A stretch of DNA of 12,826 nt from Candidatus Delongbacteria bacterium (GTDB lineage: Bacteria; Bacteroidota; Bacteroidia; Bacteroidales; ML635J-15): NCBI GenBank assembly GCA_027858215.1, contig JAQIDD010000184.1, positions 1 to 12,826 on the forward strand, given 5' to 3'. This document shows positions 1-6,374 of this stretch, piece by piece (positions within the stretch are counted from its first letter, which is position 1; every line of letters starts with the position of its first letter). The position numbers and the translations under genes are program-made. The notes beneath the pieces are model-generated. The model made no database searches and was not told the DNA's origin. It worked only from the letters and a program-made list of their open reading frames with translations.

Positions 1-692
1 GTAGGAAGATGAATGTAATCATACCTTGGCATCAAGGGCATGGTTTCAGAATAATACAGATTATCATAAAATGGAATGTCCGTACTATCATTACCAATAC
101 CCAGCCAACCCACATGTTCACCTGGTTCGACGGTTGGGTCGGTCATGTCGGGAGAATGATCGGGAGAATAAAGCCGGCCTTCTGCTTTGAGGTAGGTGGG
201 CTCTCCTTCATACAAATGAAAATAGGATTTTGAAAAACGGATTTGGCCAGCTTCCCTCGGGTCTGAAGAAATTCGTCCCCTGAAAGAAGTATCAGCAATG
301 TTTTCGTAAGTAGCAGTTACGTTATAAGATCCCGCCACTATTTCCGCCGGATTGACGACGTGGACAGTGCGTATTTCCTCCATTGAATTGCCGGCAAGGT
401 CTGTAGCAGTATAAGTAATCTCATAGTCTCCGGTACTACGTAATCTGCCTGAATTATACAAAGACATTTCATCTTCGAAATCACTTATTACCGTAACATC
501 TTCGGCAAAGTCTTTATTGTCTTCAACAAGTACCCCCGGATCCTCAAACACCGTGTATAAAAGGACGGTTGTGTCTTGTGGCTGATCAAAATAAATGCTG
601 GGTTTTGTTGTGTCATCATCCGGACATCCGGTAAAAACAATCAACCCAACGATTGAAATCAATACGATAATGCTTGTTAAAAAACGTTTCAT
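1..692 (-). CDS. DUF5011-type lipoprotein, copy 1 (3' end outside window)
   Basis: Reading from the ATG at 692 down to base 1 gives about 230 codons without a stop, so the 5' end is complete and the C-terminus lies outside the window. Residues 1-23 form a lipoprotein signal peptide: MKR, a hydrophobic run, then FTGC with the lipidated cysteine at 23. The next residues are P-D-D-D, an acidic stretch like the Bacteroidota lipoprotein export signal, which suggests display on the cell surface. Residues about 31-115 resemble a DUF5011 Ig-like domain (FEDPG, then ITYTATD.AGN and a closing VHVVNPAE). The rest is a beta-rich region of unknown function. It is a tandem paralog of the next gene: I counted 123 identities in about 202 aligned residues. 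By that alignment some 65 residues are missing here. Function is unknown; the Ig-like domain suggests binding or a structural role. Confidence 0.85.
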   Translation of the reverse strand, partial: MKRFLTSIIVLISIVGLIVFTGCPDDDTTKPSIYFDQPQDTTVLLYTVFEDPGVLVEDNKDFAEDVTVISDFEDEMSLYNSGRLRSTGDYEITYTATDLAGNSMEEIRTVHVVNPAEIVAGSYNVTATYENIADTSFRGRISSDPREAGQIRFSKSYFHLYEGEPTYLKAEGRLYSPDHSPDMTDPTVEPGEHVGWLGIGNDSTDIPFYDNLYYSETMPLMPRYDYIHLP

Positions 693-725
693 AATGACAA
701 TGAAGTATTAGTTAAACATACGCTG

Positions 726-755
726 CTAAGATAATATTTTTTTTTGTACAAACAA
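726..755 (-). promoter_or_regulatory. Bacteroidota-type promoter of lipoprotein copy 1
   Basis: On the minus strand a TTG (755-753) is followed after exactly 19 bases by TATCTTAG (733-726), one mismatch from the TAnnTTTG consensus. The start codon at 692 lies about 34 bases further on, giving a short leader. The spacer contains TGTACA and nine A residues, as in the sucC promoter. This is a consensus match only. Confidence 0.5.
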
Positions 756-769
756 TATTTTTATTTTTT

Positions 770-811
770 GTTGTAAAAAAATTACGTTTAATTACTAACG
801 TGTTTTACAAC
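770..811. repeat. Nested inverted repeat between the two lipoprotein genes
   Basis: GTTGTAAAA (770-778) pairs with TTTTACAAC (803-811), and inside it ACGTT pairs with AACGT. The whole could form a 42-base hairpin. On the minus strand it is followed by A residues rather than T residues, so it is not a standard terminator for the upstream lipoprotein gene. It sits about 15 bases upstream of the -33 element of copy 1, where an operator would be plausible. Confidence 0.5.
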
Positions 812-853
812 CAGATTGGTATTGCATAAAAAAAACAAACATTGACCATATCA

Positions 854-1741
854 TCAACGGGGCGTATATATTTCATCAACTTTGTCGGCTCCCTGTCCGG
901 GATTGTCCTGGTTGCTGATGGTATAATGCAAGTCTATTTGCGTTATGTTATCACCGGAATAATGAATCATGGACAGAGGTAAATCCGTATCGGGGTCTTT
1001 TTGTCCTGTAATGATGTAATTTATGCCCGATGTCTCTTCAGTGATTTCATGAGTCGGAATGTGGATGTAATCATACCGATTCATCAGTGGCATGGTTTCA
1101 TAATGATACATGCCTGCGTAAAATGGAGTGCCGGGATTGTCAGATGTACCAAGCCAGCCTGTGTAATCATCCGGTGCTGTGGCAGGGTCGGTGATGTCAG
1201 GGGAGTAATCAGGGGAATACAACAACCCGGTTAGATTCAAATAGACGGTATTTCCATCAACATCATGTACGTAAGCTTTTGAAAAATGAACGTTCCCGGC
1301 CTGGCCGGCATCCGCTGTTATGTTGGCAACAAATGTTGCGTCTTCGATGTTATCATACGTTCCCTGCACGTCATATGAGCCCGCTATGATTTCTGCCGGG
1401 TTGATCACATGTACTGTACGGATGTCTTCGTATTGATTTCCATCCGTATCTGTTGCTGTGTAGGTAATCTCATAATCTCTGGTGCGCCGCACTTCTCCTG
1501 TGCTCAACTGCAACATAACATCCTCAAAATCGCTGGTCACTTCTATATCTTCCGGATTATCACTGTTGTCTTCCACCATCACACCGGGATCCTCAAACAC
1601 CGTGTATAAAAGGACGGTTGTGTCTTGTGGCTGATCAAAATAAATGCTCGGAGGTATAGTTCTACGTTTTTCGCATCCGGTAAATAACACAAGGATGGTC
1701 AGTGAGAGCAATAAAATGGAATAGATTAATGTCTTTTGCAT
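854..1741 (-). CDS. DUF5011-type lipoprotein, copy 2
   Basis: Complete 295-residue protein starting at ATG 1741 and ending in two consecutive TGA codons. Residues 1-23 are a lipoprotein signal peptide ending FTGC (Cys23). Unlike copy 1, the cysteine is followed by E-K-R-R, with no acidic export signal, so this copy may stay on the periplasmic side. Residues about 31-113 resemble a DUF5011 Ig-like domain with the markers FEDPG (49-53) and ITYTATD (92-98). The part from about 119 to 295 is a second, probably beta-rich domain containing LYSPDYSPDITDP and ETMPLM.RYDYIHIP, both conserved in copy 1. I do not recognise that domain. It is divergent from sucC and has no visible functional link to it. 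The exact role is unknown. Confidence 0.88.
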   Translation of the reverse strand: MQKTLIYSILLLSLTILVLFTGCEKRRTIPPSIYFDQPQDTTVLLYTVFEDPGVMVEDNSDNPEDIEVTSDFEDVMLQLSTGEVRRTRDYEITYTATDTDGNQYEDIRTVHVINPAEIIAGSYDVQGTYDNIEDATFVANITADAGQAGNVHFSKAYVHDVDGNTVYLNLTGLLYSPDYSPDITDPATAPDDYTGWLGTSDNPGTPFYAGMYHYETMPLMNRYDYIHIPTHEITEETSGINYIITGQKDPDTDLPLSMIHYSGDNITQIDLHYTISNQDNPGQGADKVDEIYTPR

Positions 1742-1771
1742 GATGGTATAGATATAAGGTTTTTAATTATG

Positions 1772-1803
1772 CTAATGTAAGCAAAATATTGTAATCATCA
1801 CAA
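1772..1803 (-). promoter_or_regulatory. Possible promoter of lipoprotein copy 2
   Basis: On the minus strand TTG (1803-1801) is followed after 21 bases by TACATTAG (1779-1772). This has the same TAnnTTAG form as the copy 1 promoter, with slightly longer than usual spacing. The start codon at 1741 is about 31 bases downstream. It is a weak consensus match. Confidence 0.35.
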
Positions 1804-1822
1804 ATTTTCTTACATGATATTA

Positions 1823-1852
1823 TCATCTGTACAAAAAAAAAGTTTACTTTTG
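1823..1852 (+). promoter_or_regulatory. Probable sucCD promoter
   Basis: TACTTTTG at 1845-1852 matches the Bacteroidota -7 consensus TAnnTTTG perfectly and lies 46 bases before the sucC ATG. At the expected -33 place (1823-1825) the bases are TCA, a poor match. The spacer holds TGTACA followed by an A-tract (1828-1841), identical in sequence and position to the spacer of the copy 1 lipoprotein promoter. Confidence 0.5.
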
Positions 1853-1898
1853 CTTTTTAACATCGATTAATATCAAACTTAACAAGCAATTTTAAACT

Positions 1899-3065
1899 AT
1901 GAACATTCACGAATTTCAGGCCAAACAAATATTTAAAACCTTTGATGTGCCTGTCCTCGAAGGATATCATGCCGAGACACCGGAGCAAGCTGAAAAAGCC
2001 GCCGAAAAATTATCTTCAGACAAATATGTGGTGAAAGCCCAAATTCATGCCGGAGGCCGGGGAAAAGCCGGTGGGGTAAAGATAGTCTCTTCACCAAAAG
2101 AAGTACATGATGCGGCACAGGAAATGCTGGGAAAAACCCTTGTTACACATCAAACAGGCCCCGAAGGAAAAACCGTTAAAAAATTGTATGTTGAAGCCGC
2201 TGCCAACATCACAGGGGAGTTTTACCTTGGTATAACTTTAGACAGACAACAATCTATGCCGGTAATGATGGCATCAACCGAGGGGGGTGTAGAAATTGAA
2301 AAGGTGGCAGAAGAAACCACTGAAAAAATTTTGAAAGCTACCATCAATCCCTTGTATGGATTGCAAGCTTTTCAGATTCGTGAGATGGCTTTTGGGCTTG
2401 GTTTGACGAAAGAGCAAATGAAACATTTTGGAAAATTTGCTGCCGCATTATACAATGTATATATTGAAAATGATGCCAGCCTCATTGAAATCAATCCCCT
2501 TGCTTTGTTAGATGATGACCGCCTGATTGCACTGGATGCCAAGATGGGATTTGATGACAATGCCCTGTTCCGGCAAAAAGAGATTGTGGAAATGCGTGAT
2601 TTTAGTGAAGAAGAGCCCACGGAAACCGAAGCGGATAAATACGGTATGTCTTATGTAAAACTTGACGGAAATGTGGGATGCATGGTAAATGGTGCAGGCT
2701 TGGCCATGTCAACCATGGACATCATCAAATACAAAGGTGGAGAACCTGCTAATTTTTTGGATGTTGGCGGAGGTGCAAGCGCTGAAACCGTGGCCAAAGG
2801 CATGGAAATCATATTAAATGATTCTGCTGTAAAAGCCATCTTTATCAATATTTTTGGTGGCATTGTCCGTTGTGACCGGATAGCAAATGGCATCATTCAG
2901 GCTACTCAACATGTGGATATCCCGGTGCCGGTAGTAGTACGATTAGATGGCACAAATGCACACGAAGCCATGGATATCCTTAAAAATTCAGAAATACCGC
3001 AGCTTGTAGCTGCCAAAGACCTTAACGAAGGGGCTGAAAAAGTTGTTCACATTGTAAAAAACTAA
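1899..3065 (+). CDS. sucC: Succinyl-CoA synthetase, beta subunit (ADP-forming type)
   Basis: This is the nucleotide-binding subunit of succinyl-CoA synthetase (succinate + CoA + NTP to succinyl-CoA + NDP + Pi), a cytoplasmic TCA-cycle enzyme. The 388 residues equal the length of E. coli SucC. The start MNIHEFQAK is the standard beginning of the family. An ATP-grasp fold covers about residues 1-235, with the nucleotide-binding segment KAQIHAGGRGKAGG (46-59) and the metal-site stretches EINPL (197-201) and ALDAK (211-215). The C-terminal ligase domain shows NGAGLAM (264-270), FLDVGGGA (286-293) and NIFGGIVRCD (317-326). It lies four bases before sucD, so the two are surely co-transcribed. Whether it prefers ATP or GTP cannot be read with confidence. 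No SD sequence precedes the start, as is usual in Bacteroidota. Confidence 0.98.
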   Translation: MNIHEFQAKQIFKTFDVPVLEGYHAETPEQAEKAAEKLSSDKYVVKAQIHAGGRGKAGGVKIVSSPKEVHDAAQEMLGKTLVTHQTGPEGKTVKKLYVEAAANITGEFYLGITLDRQQSMPVMMASTEGGVEIEKVAEETTEKILKATINPLYGLQAFQIREMAFGLGLTKEQMKHFGKFAAALYNVYIENDASLIEINPLALLDDDRLIALDAKMGFDDNALFRQKEIVEMRDFSEEEPTETEADKYGMSYVKLDGNVGCMVNGAGLAMSTMDIIKYKGGEPANFLDVGGGASAETVAKGMEIILNDSAVKAIFINIFGGIVRCDRIANGIIQATQHVDIPVPVVVRLDGTNAHEAMDILKNSEIPQLVAAKDLNEGAEKVVHIVKN

Positions 3066-3069
3066 TACC

Positions 3070-3936
3070 ATGAGTATTCTAGTCAATAAAAATTCAAAAG
3101 TTATAGTCCAGGGATTAACCGGTAAGGAAGGTAGTTTTCATGCTCAACAATGCATGGATTACGGAACCAATATTGTGGGAGGTGTCACTCCAGGAAAAGG
3201 CGGCCAAACTCACCTGGGCAAACCCGTGTACAATACAGTTAAAGAAGCACACCAGGCCACACATGCCGATGTATCGCTTGTGTTTGTGCCACCGGCTTTT
3301 GCTGCCGATTCCATCATGGAGGCTGCCGATGCAGGTATTAAATTGGTTGTCTGTATCACAGAAGGCATCCCGGTGAAAGACATGATGTACGTTAAGCAAT
3401 ACCTTGATAAATCCGACACCCACATGATTGGGCCCAATTGCCCGGGCATCATCACGGCAAATGAATGCAAAATAGGTATCATGCCCGGTTTTGTATTCCA
3501 ACCCGGAGAAATCGGCCTCATCTCAAAATCAGGAACGCTGACTTATGAGGCAGCTAATCAGGTGGTTAAGGCAGGGTTTGGTATTTCGACAGCTGTGGGC
3601 ATTGGTGGTGATCCCATCATTGGGTACTCATTTATTGATTTGCTCAATATGTTTGAAAAGGACCCGAAAACCAAAGCCATTGTTATGATTGGAGAAATTG
3701 GTGGTGACATGGAAATCAAAGCTGCAGATTACATTAAAGCACATATCTCAAAACCGGTGGTAGCTTTCATTGCCGGCCAGACTGCTCCCAAAGGTAAGCG
3801 CATGGGACACGCCGGTGCTATTATTGCCGGAAGCAAAGGGACTGCCTCTGAAAAAATATCCGCCTTAAAAAATGCCGGTGTTAATGTTGCTGATACGGCC
3901 GCCGAAATTGGTCAGAGCTTGAAAGAAAGCCTGTAA
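3070..3936 (+). CDS. sucD: Succinyl-CoA synthetase, alpha subunit
   Basis: This is the CoA-binding subunit that carries the phosphohistidine intermediate of succinyl-CoA synthetase, partner of SucC just upstream. Its 288 residues match the usual length (289 in E. coli). The N-terminal Rossmann CoA-binding domain shows VQGLTGKEGSFH (13-24). GPNCPG (121-126) follows, and the ligase domain has SKSGTLTYE (152-160). The active-site histidine lies in RMGHAGAI (His247), and GEIGGDMEI (208-216) supplies the glutamate that interacts with it. No gene follows directly: 275 AT-rich bases separate it from the fumarase cluster, so sucCD looks like its own transcription unit, possibly with read-through. Whether it makes or consumes succinyl-CoA depends on the flux in the downstream cluster. 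Confidence 0.98.
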   Translation: MSILVNKNSKVIVQGLTGKEGSFHAQQCMDYGTNIVGGVTPGKGGQTHLGKPVYNTVKEAHQATHADVSLVFVPPAFAADSIMEAADAGIKLVVCITEGIPVKDMMYVKQYLDKSDTHMIGPNCPGIITANECKIGIMPGFVFQPGEIGLISKSGTLTYEAANQVVKAGFGISTAVGIGGDPIIGYSFIDLLNMFEKDPKTKAIVMIGEIGGDMEIKAADYIKAHISKPVVAFIAGQTAPKGKRMGHAGAIIAGSKGTASEKISALKNAGVNVADTAAEIGQSLKESL

Positions 3937-4080
3937 TATATTTATACAAAAGCCATTGCATGCTTTGATGCATTTCATCCTTTTGGCAGTTATGTCTGTT
4001 GTAATGTTAATTTCTTTGTAGGAAATGTGAGATTTGTCATTTTTTTATATTATATATATAGCCATGTTATATGGATATAA

Positions 4081-4090
4081 TTGACGTCAA
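4081..4090. promoter_or_regulatory. Ten-base perfect palindrome, possible operator
   Basis: TTGACGTCAA reads the same on both strands. It lies about 80 bases upstream of the predicted -7 element of the fumarase cluster, a distance at which an activator could act. I cannot assign a regulator. Confidence 0.3.
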
Positions 4091-4147
4091 AAACAGTATT
4101 AGTTGATAAAAGCAATTTTATACTTACTCGAATGTGCTAAAAAACAC

Positions 4148-4177
4148 ATTTAACGTCTCATAAAATATATATATTTG
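4148..4177 (+). promoter_or_regulatory. Probable promoter of the fumarase / fumarate reductase / malic enzyme cluster
   Basis: TATATTTG at 4170-4177 is a perfect Bacteroidota -7 element, 34 bases before the fumarase alpha start. The -33 position (4148-4150, ATT) matches only partly. From here to the hairpin at 10594-10618 all genes are on one strand with gaps of 12-37 bases, so one transcript of about 6.4 kb is likely. Confidence 0.5.
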
Positions 4178-4211
4178 AATTTGATTTAATAGCCTAATAA
4201 TAAAATCTGTT

Positions 4212-5057
4212 ATGAGGGAAATTCACGTTTCAAGCTTGACAAAAGTCATTAAAACCTTATCCATTGATGCTTCAACAGTAGCCAATGACGATTTGGTACA
4301 AAGTCTGAAAACCGCCCGGGAAAAAGAAAAATCGCCGGTAGGAAAAAACGTTTTGGGGCAACTATTGGAAAACATTGAAATCGCAAAAACCGAAAAGATC
4401 CCCATTTGCCAGGATACCGGATTTACCGTTATTTATATGAACGTAGGTCAGGAAGTCCATTTTGTGGGAGGAGATGTTGAGGAAGCCATTAATAAAGGAG
4501 TGGCAGAAGGATATACTGAAGGGTATTTGCGTAAATCCATTGTGGCCAATCCAATAACAAATCCCAAAAACACTGGCGATAACACGCCGGCAATCATTCA
4601 TACCCATATTGTGCCGGGTGATAAAGTTGAGATTAAATTGTTGCCCAAAGGAGGCGGATCAGAAAACATGAGCCGTCTGAAAATGATGAAACCAGCTGAC
4701 GGAGTTGAAGGCATAAAAAGGTTTGTCCTGGATACCGTATCCGAAGCTGGAGGAAATCCATGCCCACCCACAGTCATAGGCGTGGCAGTGGGAGGTACCT
4801 TTGATCACGTGGCGTACCTTGCCAAAAAGGCAATAGGCCGGCGTTTTGGTGAAAGGAATCCCGACCCCCAAATTGCCCAATGGGAAACCGAATGGCTTGA
4901 GGAAATCAACAAGATGGGAATCGGCCCTGCCGGCCTTGGAGGCAATACCACATCACTGGAACTTTTTATTGAAGAATTCCCAAGGCACATTGCAACTTTT
5001 CCTGTTGCCGTTAATATTCAGTGTCATGCAGCCAGAGTTAAATCCATAACCATTTAA
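4212..5057 (+). CDS. Fumarate hydratase class I (Fe-S), alpha subunit
   Basis: This is the iron-sulfur subunit of a two-subunit class I fumarase (fumarate + water to malate), belonging to the FumA/TtdA N-terminal family. The 281 residues fit the separate alpha subunit. The three conserved cysteines that would hold the catalytic [4Fe-4S] cluster are visible: ICQDTG (Cys66), GGNPCPP (Cys184) and IQCHAA (Cys271). Other family motifs are IIHTHIVPG (128-136), PKGGGSENMS (145-154) and the stretch GPAGLGGNTTSLEL (238-251). The beta subunit starts 12 bases downstream. L-tartrate dehydratase (TtdA) is the main alternative, but the neighbouring fumarate reductase and malic enzyme favour fumarase. The exposed cluster would make the enzyme oxygen-sensitive, in line with anaerobic life. 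Confidence 0.93.
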   Translation: MREIHVSSLTKVIKTLSIDASTVANDDLVQSLKTAREKEKSPVGKNVLGQLLENIEIAKTEKIPICQDTGFTVIYMNVGQEVHFVGGDVEEAINKGVAEGYTEGYLRKSIVANPITNPKNTGDNTPAIIHTHIVPGDKVEIKLLPKGGGSENMSRLKMMKPADGVEGIKRFVLDTVSEAGGNPCPPTVIGVAVGGTFDHVAYLAKKAIGRRFGERNPDPQIAQWETEWLEEINKMGIGPAGLGGNTTSLELFIEEFPRHIATFPVAVNIQCHAARVKSITI

Positions 5058-5060
5058 GAC

Positions 5061-5066
5061 GGAGGA
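5061..5066 (+). promoter_or_regulatory. Strong Shine-Dalgarno sequence before fumarase beta
   Basis: GGAGGA lies three bases before the ATG at 5070. The other starts in the window have no comparable site. It supports this start and may keep beta-subunit synthesis matched to alpha. Confidence 0.7.
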
Positions 5067-5069
5067 ATC

Positions 5070-5624
5070 ATGAGCAAAGTAAACCTTGAAACACCATTAA
5101 CTGACGAAAAAGTAAAAAACCTTCAGATAGGAGATGAAGTATTTCTGTCCGGCATAATTTATACAGCCAGGGATGCTGCCCATAAAAAACTCGTTGACCT
5201 GATCCATGACAATAAAGCACTGCCTTTTGATGTAAAAGGCAGCGTAGTATATTATGTAGGACCCACGCCTGCACAGCCTGGTCAGGCTATCGGAGCAGCA
5301 GGGCCTACCACCAGCTACCGCATGGACCCTTTTGTTGAGGACATGTTTAAAGCAGGGATGAAAGGGATGATTGGCAAAGGTGCCAGATCAAAACCTGTCA
5401 TTGAAGGCTTGAAAAAATATACAGGTGTGTATTTTGGCGCTACAGGCGGTGCGGCTGCTTTAATTTCCAAATGCATCAAAAAAGCCGAAGTCATCGCTTT
5501 TGATGAGTTGGGGCCTGAAGCGGTACGCAAACTGGAAGTAAAAGATATGCCACTTATTGTAATTAACGATTCTACAGGAAAAGACCTGTACAACGAGGGC
5601 AGAAAAGCCTGGGAAAATAAATAA
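5070..5624 (+). CDS. Fumarate hydratase class I (Fe-S), beta subunit
   Basis: This is the second subunit of the class I fumarase, corresponding to the C-terminal half of one-chain FumA or to TtdB. The 184 residues match the separate beta subunit. Family motifs visible are SGIIYTARDAAHKKL (27-41), PGQAIGAAGPTTSYRMDPF (70-88), GMIGKGARS (99-107) and YFGATGGAAALI (121-132). Together with the alpha subunit it forms the substrate pocket around the iron-sulfur cluster. The 12-base gap and shared strand imply co-translation with alpha. TtdB (tartrate dehydratase) is the alternative, disfavoured by context. Confidence 0.93.
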   Translation: MSKVNLETPLTDEKVKNLQIGDEVFLSGIIYTARDAAHKKLVDLIHDNKALPFDVKGSVVYYVGPTPAQPGQAIGAAGPTTSYRMDPFVEDMFKAGMKGMIGKGARSKPVIEGLKKYTGVYFGATGGAAALISKCIKKAEVIAFDELGPEAVRKLEVKDMPLIVINDSTGKDLYNEGRKAWENK

Positions 5625-5649
5625 TAAATAATGTCTTAATCTAACTGTT

Positions 5650-6354
5650 ATGAGCAATTTTTTTACATCATCAATCGGGAAAAAGTTTATTATGAGTTTA
5701 ACAGGACTGTTCCTGATAGTCTTTTTGATCATCCATCTAACCGTTAACTCAATGATTGTTTGGGATAGCTCCGGCGAACTTTTTAACAGGGCTGCCCATT
5801 TTATGGATGTTAATATTGCCATTAGTATCATTGAACCGATCCTTGCCATTGGTGTGATTTTGCATTTAATTTACGCTTCGATTATCACCTTGCAAAATCA
5901 ATTGAAACGCAATGTTAATTACGCTGCACTGGGAAGGTATAAAAAACGTGATGTCACAAAAGAAAGCAACTGGCCCTCACGAAACATGTACATTTTGGGA
6001 GCCGTTATCATCACGTTTCTGGTAATTCATCTGATTAACTTTTATTGGAAAATGAAATTTTCCGGTGACCCGTTACTTGAGGAAGCAACCGCCGCCGGAG
6101 GAAATGTCGAAAATGCTTTTGCGCTTGTTACAAACAAATTCCAAATATGGTGGTACGTAGGCATTTATGTAATTGGATCCATTGCCCTTTGTCTGCATTT
6201 GTATCATGGTGTATGGTCTGCTTTTCAAACACTGGGATGGAGCAATCGTAAATGGCGGAACATATTTAATGTCATTGGCGTGCTCATCAGTGTTGTCTTA
6301 GGTGGTGGATTCGCTTTCATTGCTTTGTTTGTATATATTCAATCATTAATCTAA
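5650..6354 (+). CDS. sdhC: Succinate dehydrogenase/fumarate reductase, cytochrome b subunit
   Basis: This is the membrane anchor of the succinate:quinone oxidoreductase, of the single-subunit di-haem cytochrome b558 type. The 234 residues have five hydrophobic segments at about 13-35, 56-80, 112-134, 166-190 and 206-231. Candidate haem-ligand histidines are His29, His72, His127 and His183 (His186 is close by), one in each of the first four helices as known for Wolinella-type enzymes. It would pass electrons between the quinone pool, probably menaquinone, and the iron-sulfur subunit. The order C-A-B with flavoprotein and iron-sulfur genes following is typical of this type. The sequence alone cannot tell succinate oxidation from fumarate reduction, so frdC is an equally fair name. 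Confidence 0.95.
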   Translation: MSNFFTSSIGKKFIMSLTGLFLIVFLIIHLTVNSMIVWDSSGELFNRAAHFMDVNIAISIIEPILAIGVILHLIYASIITLQNQLKRNVNYAALGRYKKRDVTKESNWPSRNMYILGAVIITFLVIHLINFYWKMKFSGDPLLEEATAAGGNVENAFALVTNKFQIWWYVGIYVIGSIALCLHLYHGVWSAFQTLGWSNRKWRNIFNVIGVLISVVLGGGFAFIALFVYIQSLI

Positions 6355-6374
6355 CCCGACAAAATTTTATTATA

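Larger units (their letters stand above)
3937..4211 (+). other. AT-rich intergenic region between sucD and the fumarase cluster
   Basis: No coding capacity was seen. It contains a weak hairpin soon after sucD (TGCAT, six-base loop, ATGCA) without a proper T-tract, so a terminator for sucCD is uncertain. It also has a perfect palindrome TTGACGTCAA at 4081-4090, an AATGTG/CACATT inverted repeat around 4131-4150, and a promoter near the right end. Confidence 0.6.

Noticed and set aside
3115..3521. Minus-strand frames of 128 and 103 codons inside sucD
   Set aside because: They are antisense to a highly conserved gene, with no motif; they are shadows of sucD codon structure.
3955..3985. Terminator for sucCD at the TGCAT/ATGCA hairpin
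   Set aside because: The stem is only five base pairs, with no clean T-tract. It is noted only within the intergenic entry.
4100..4120. FNR-like box TTGATAAAAGCAAT before the fumarase cluster
   Set aside because: The second half does not match ATCAA, so there is no real dyad.
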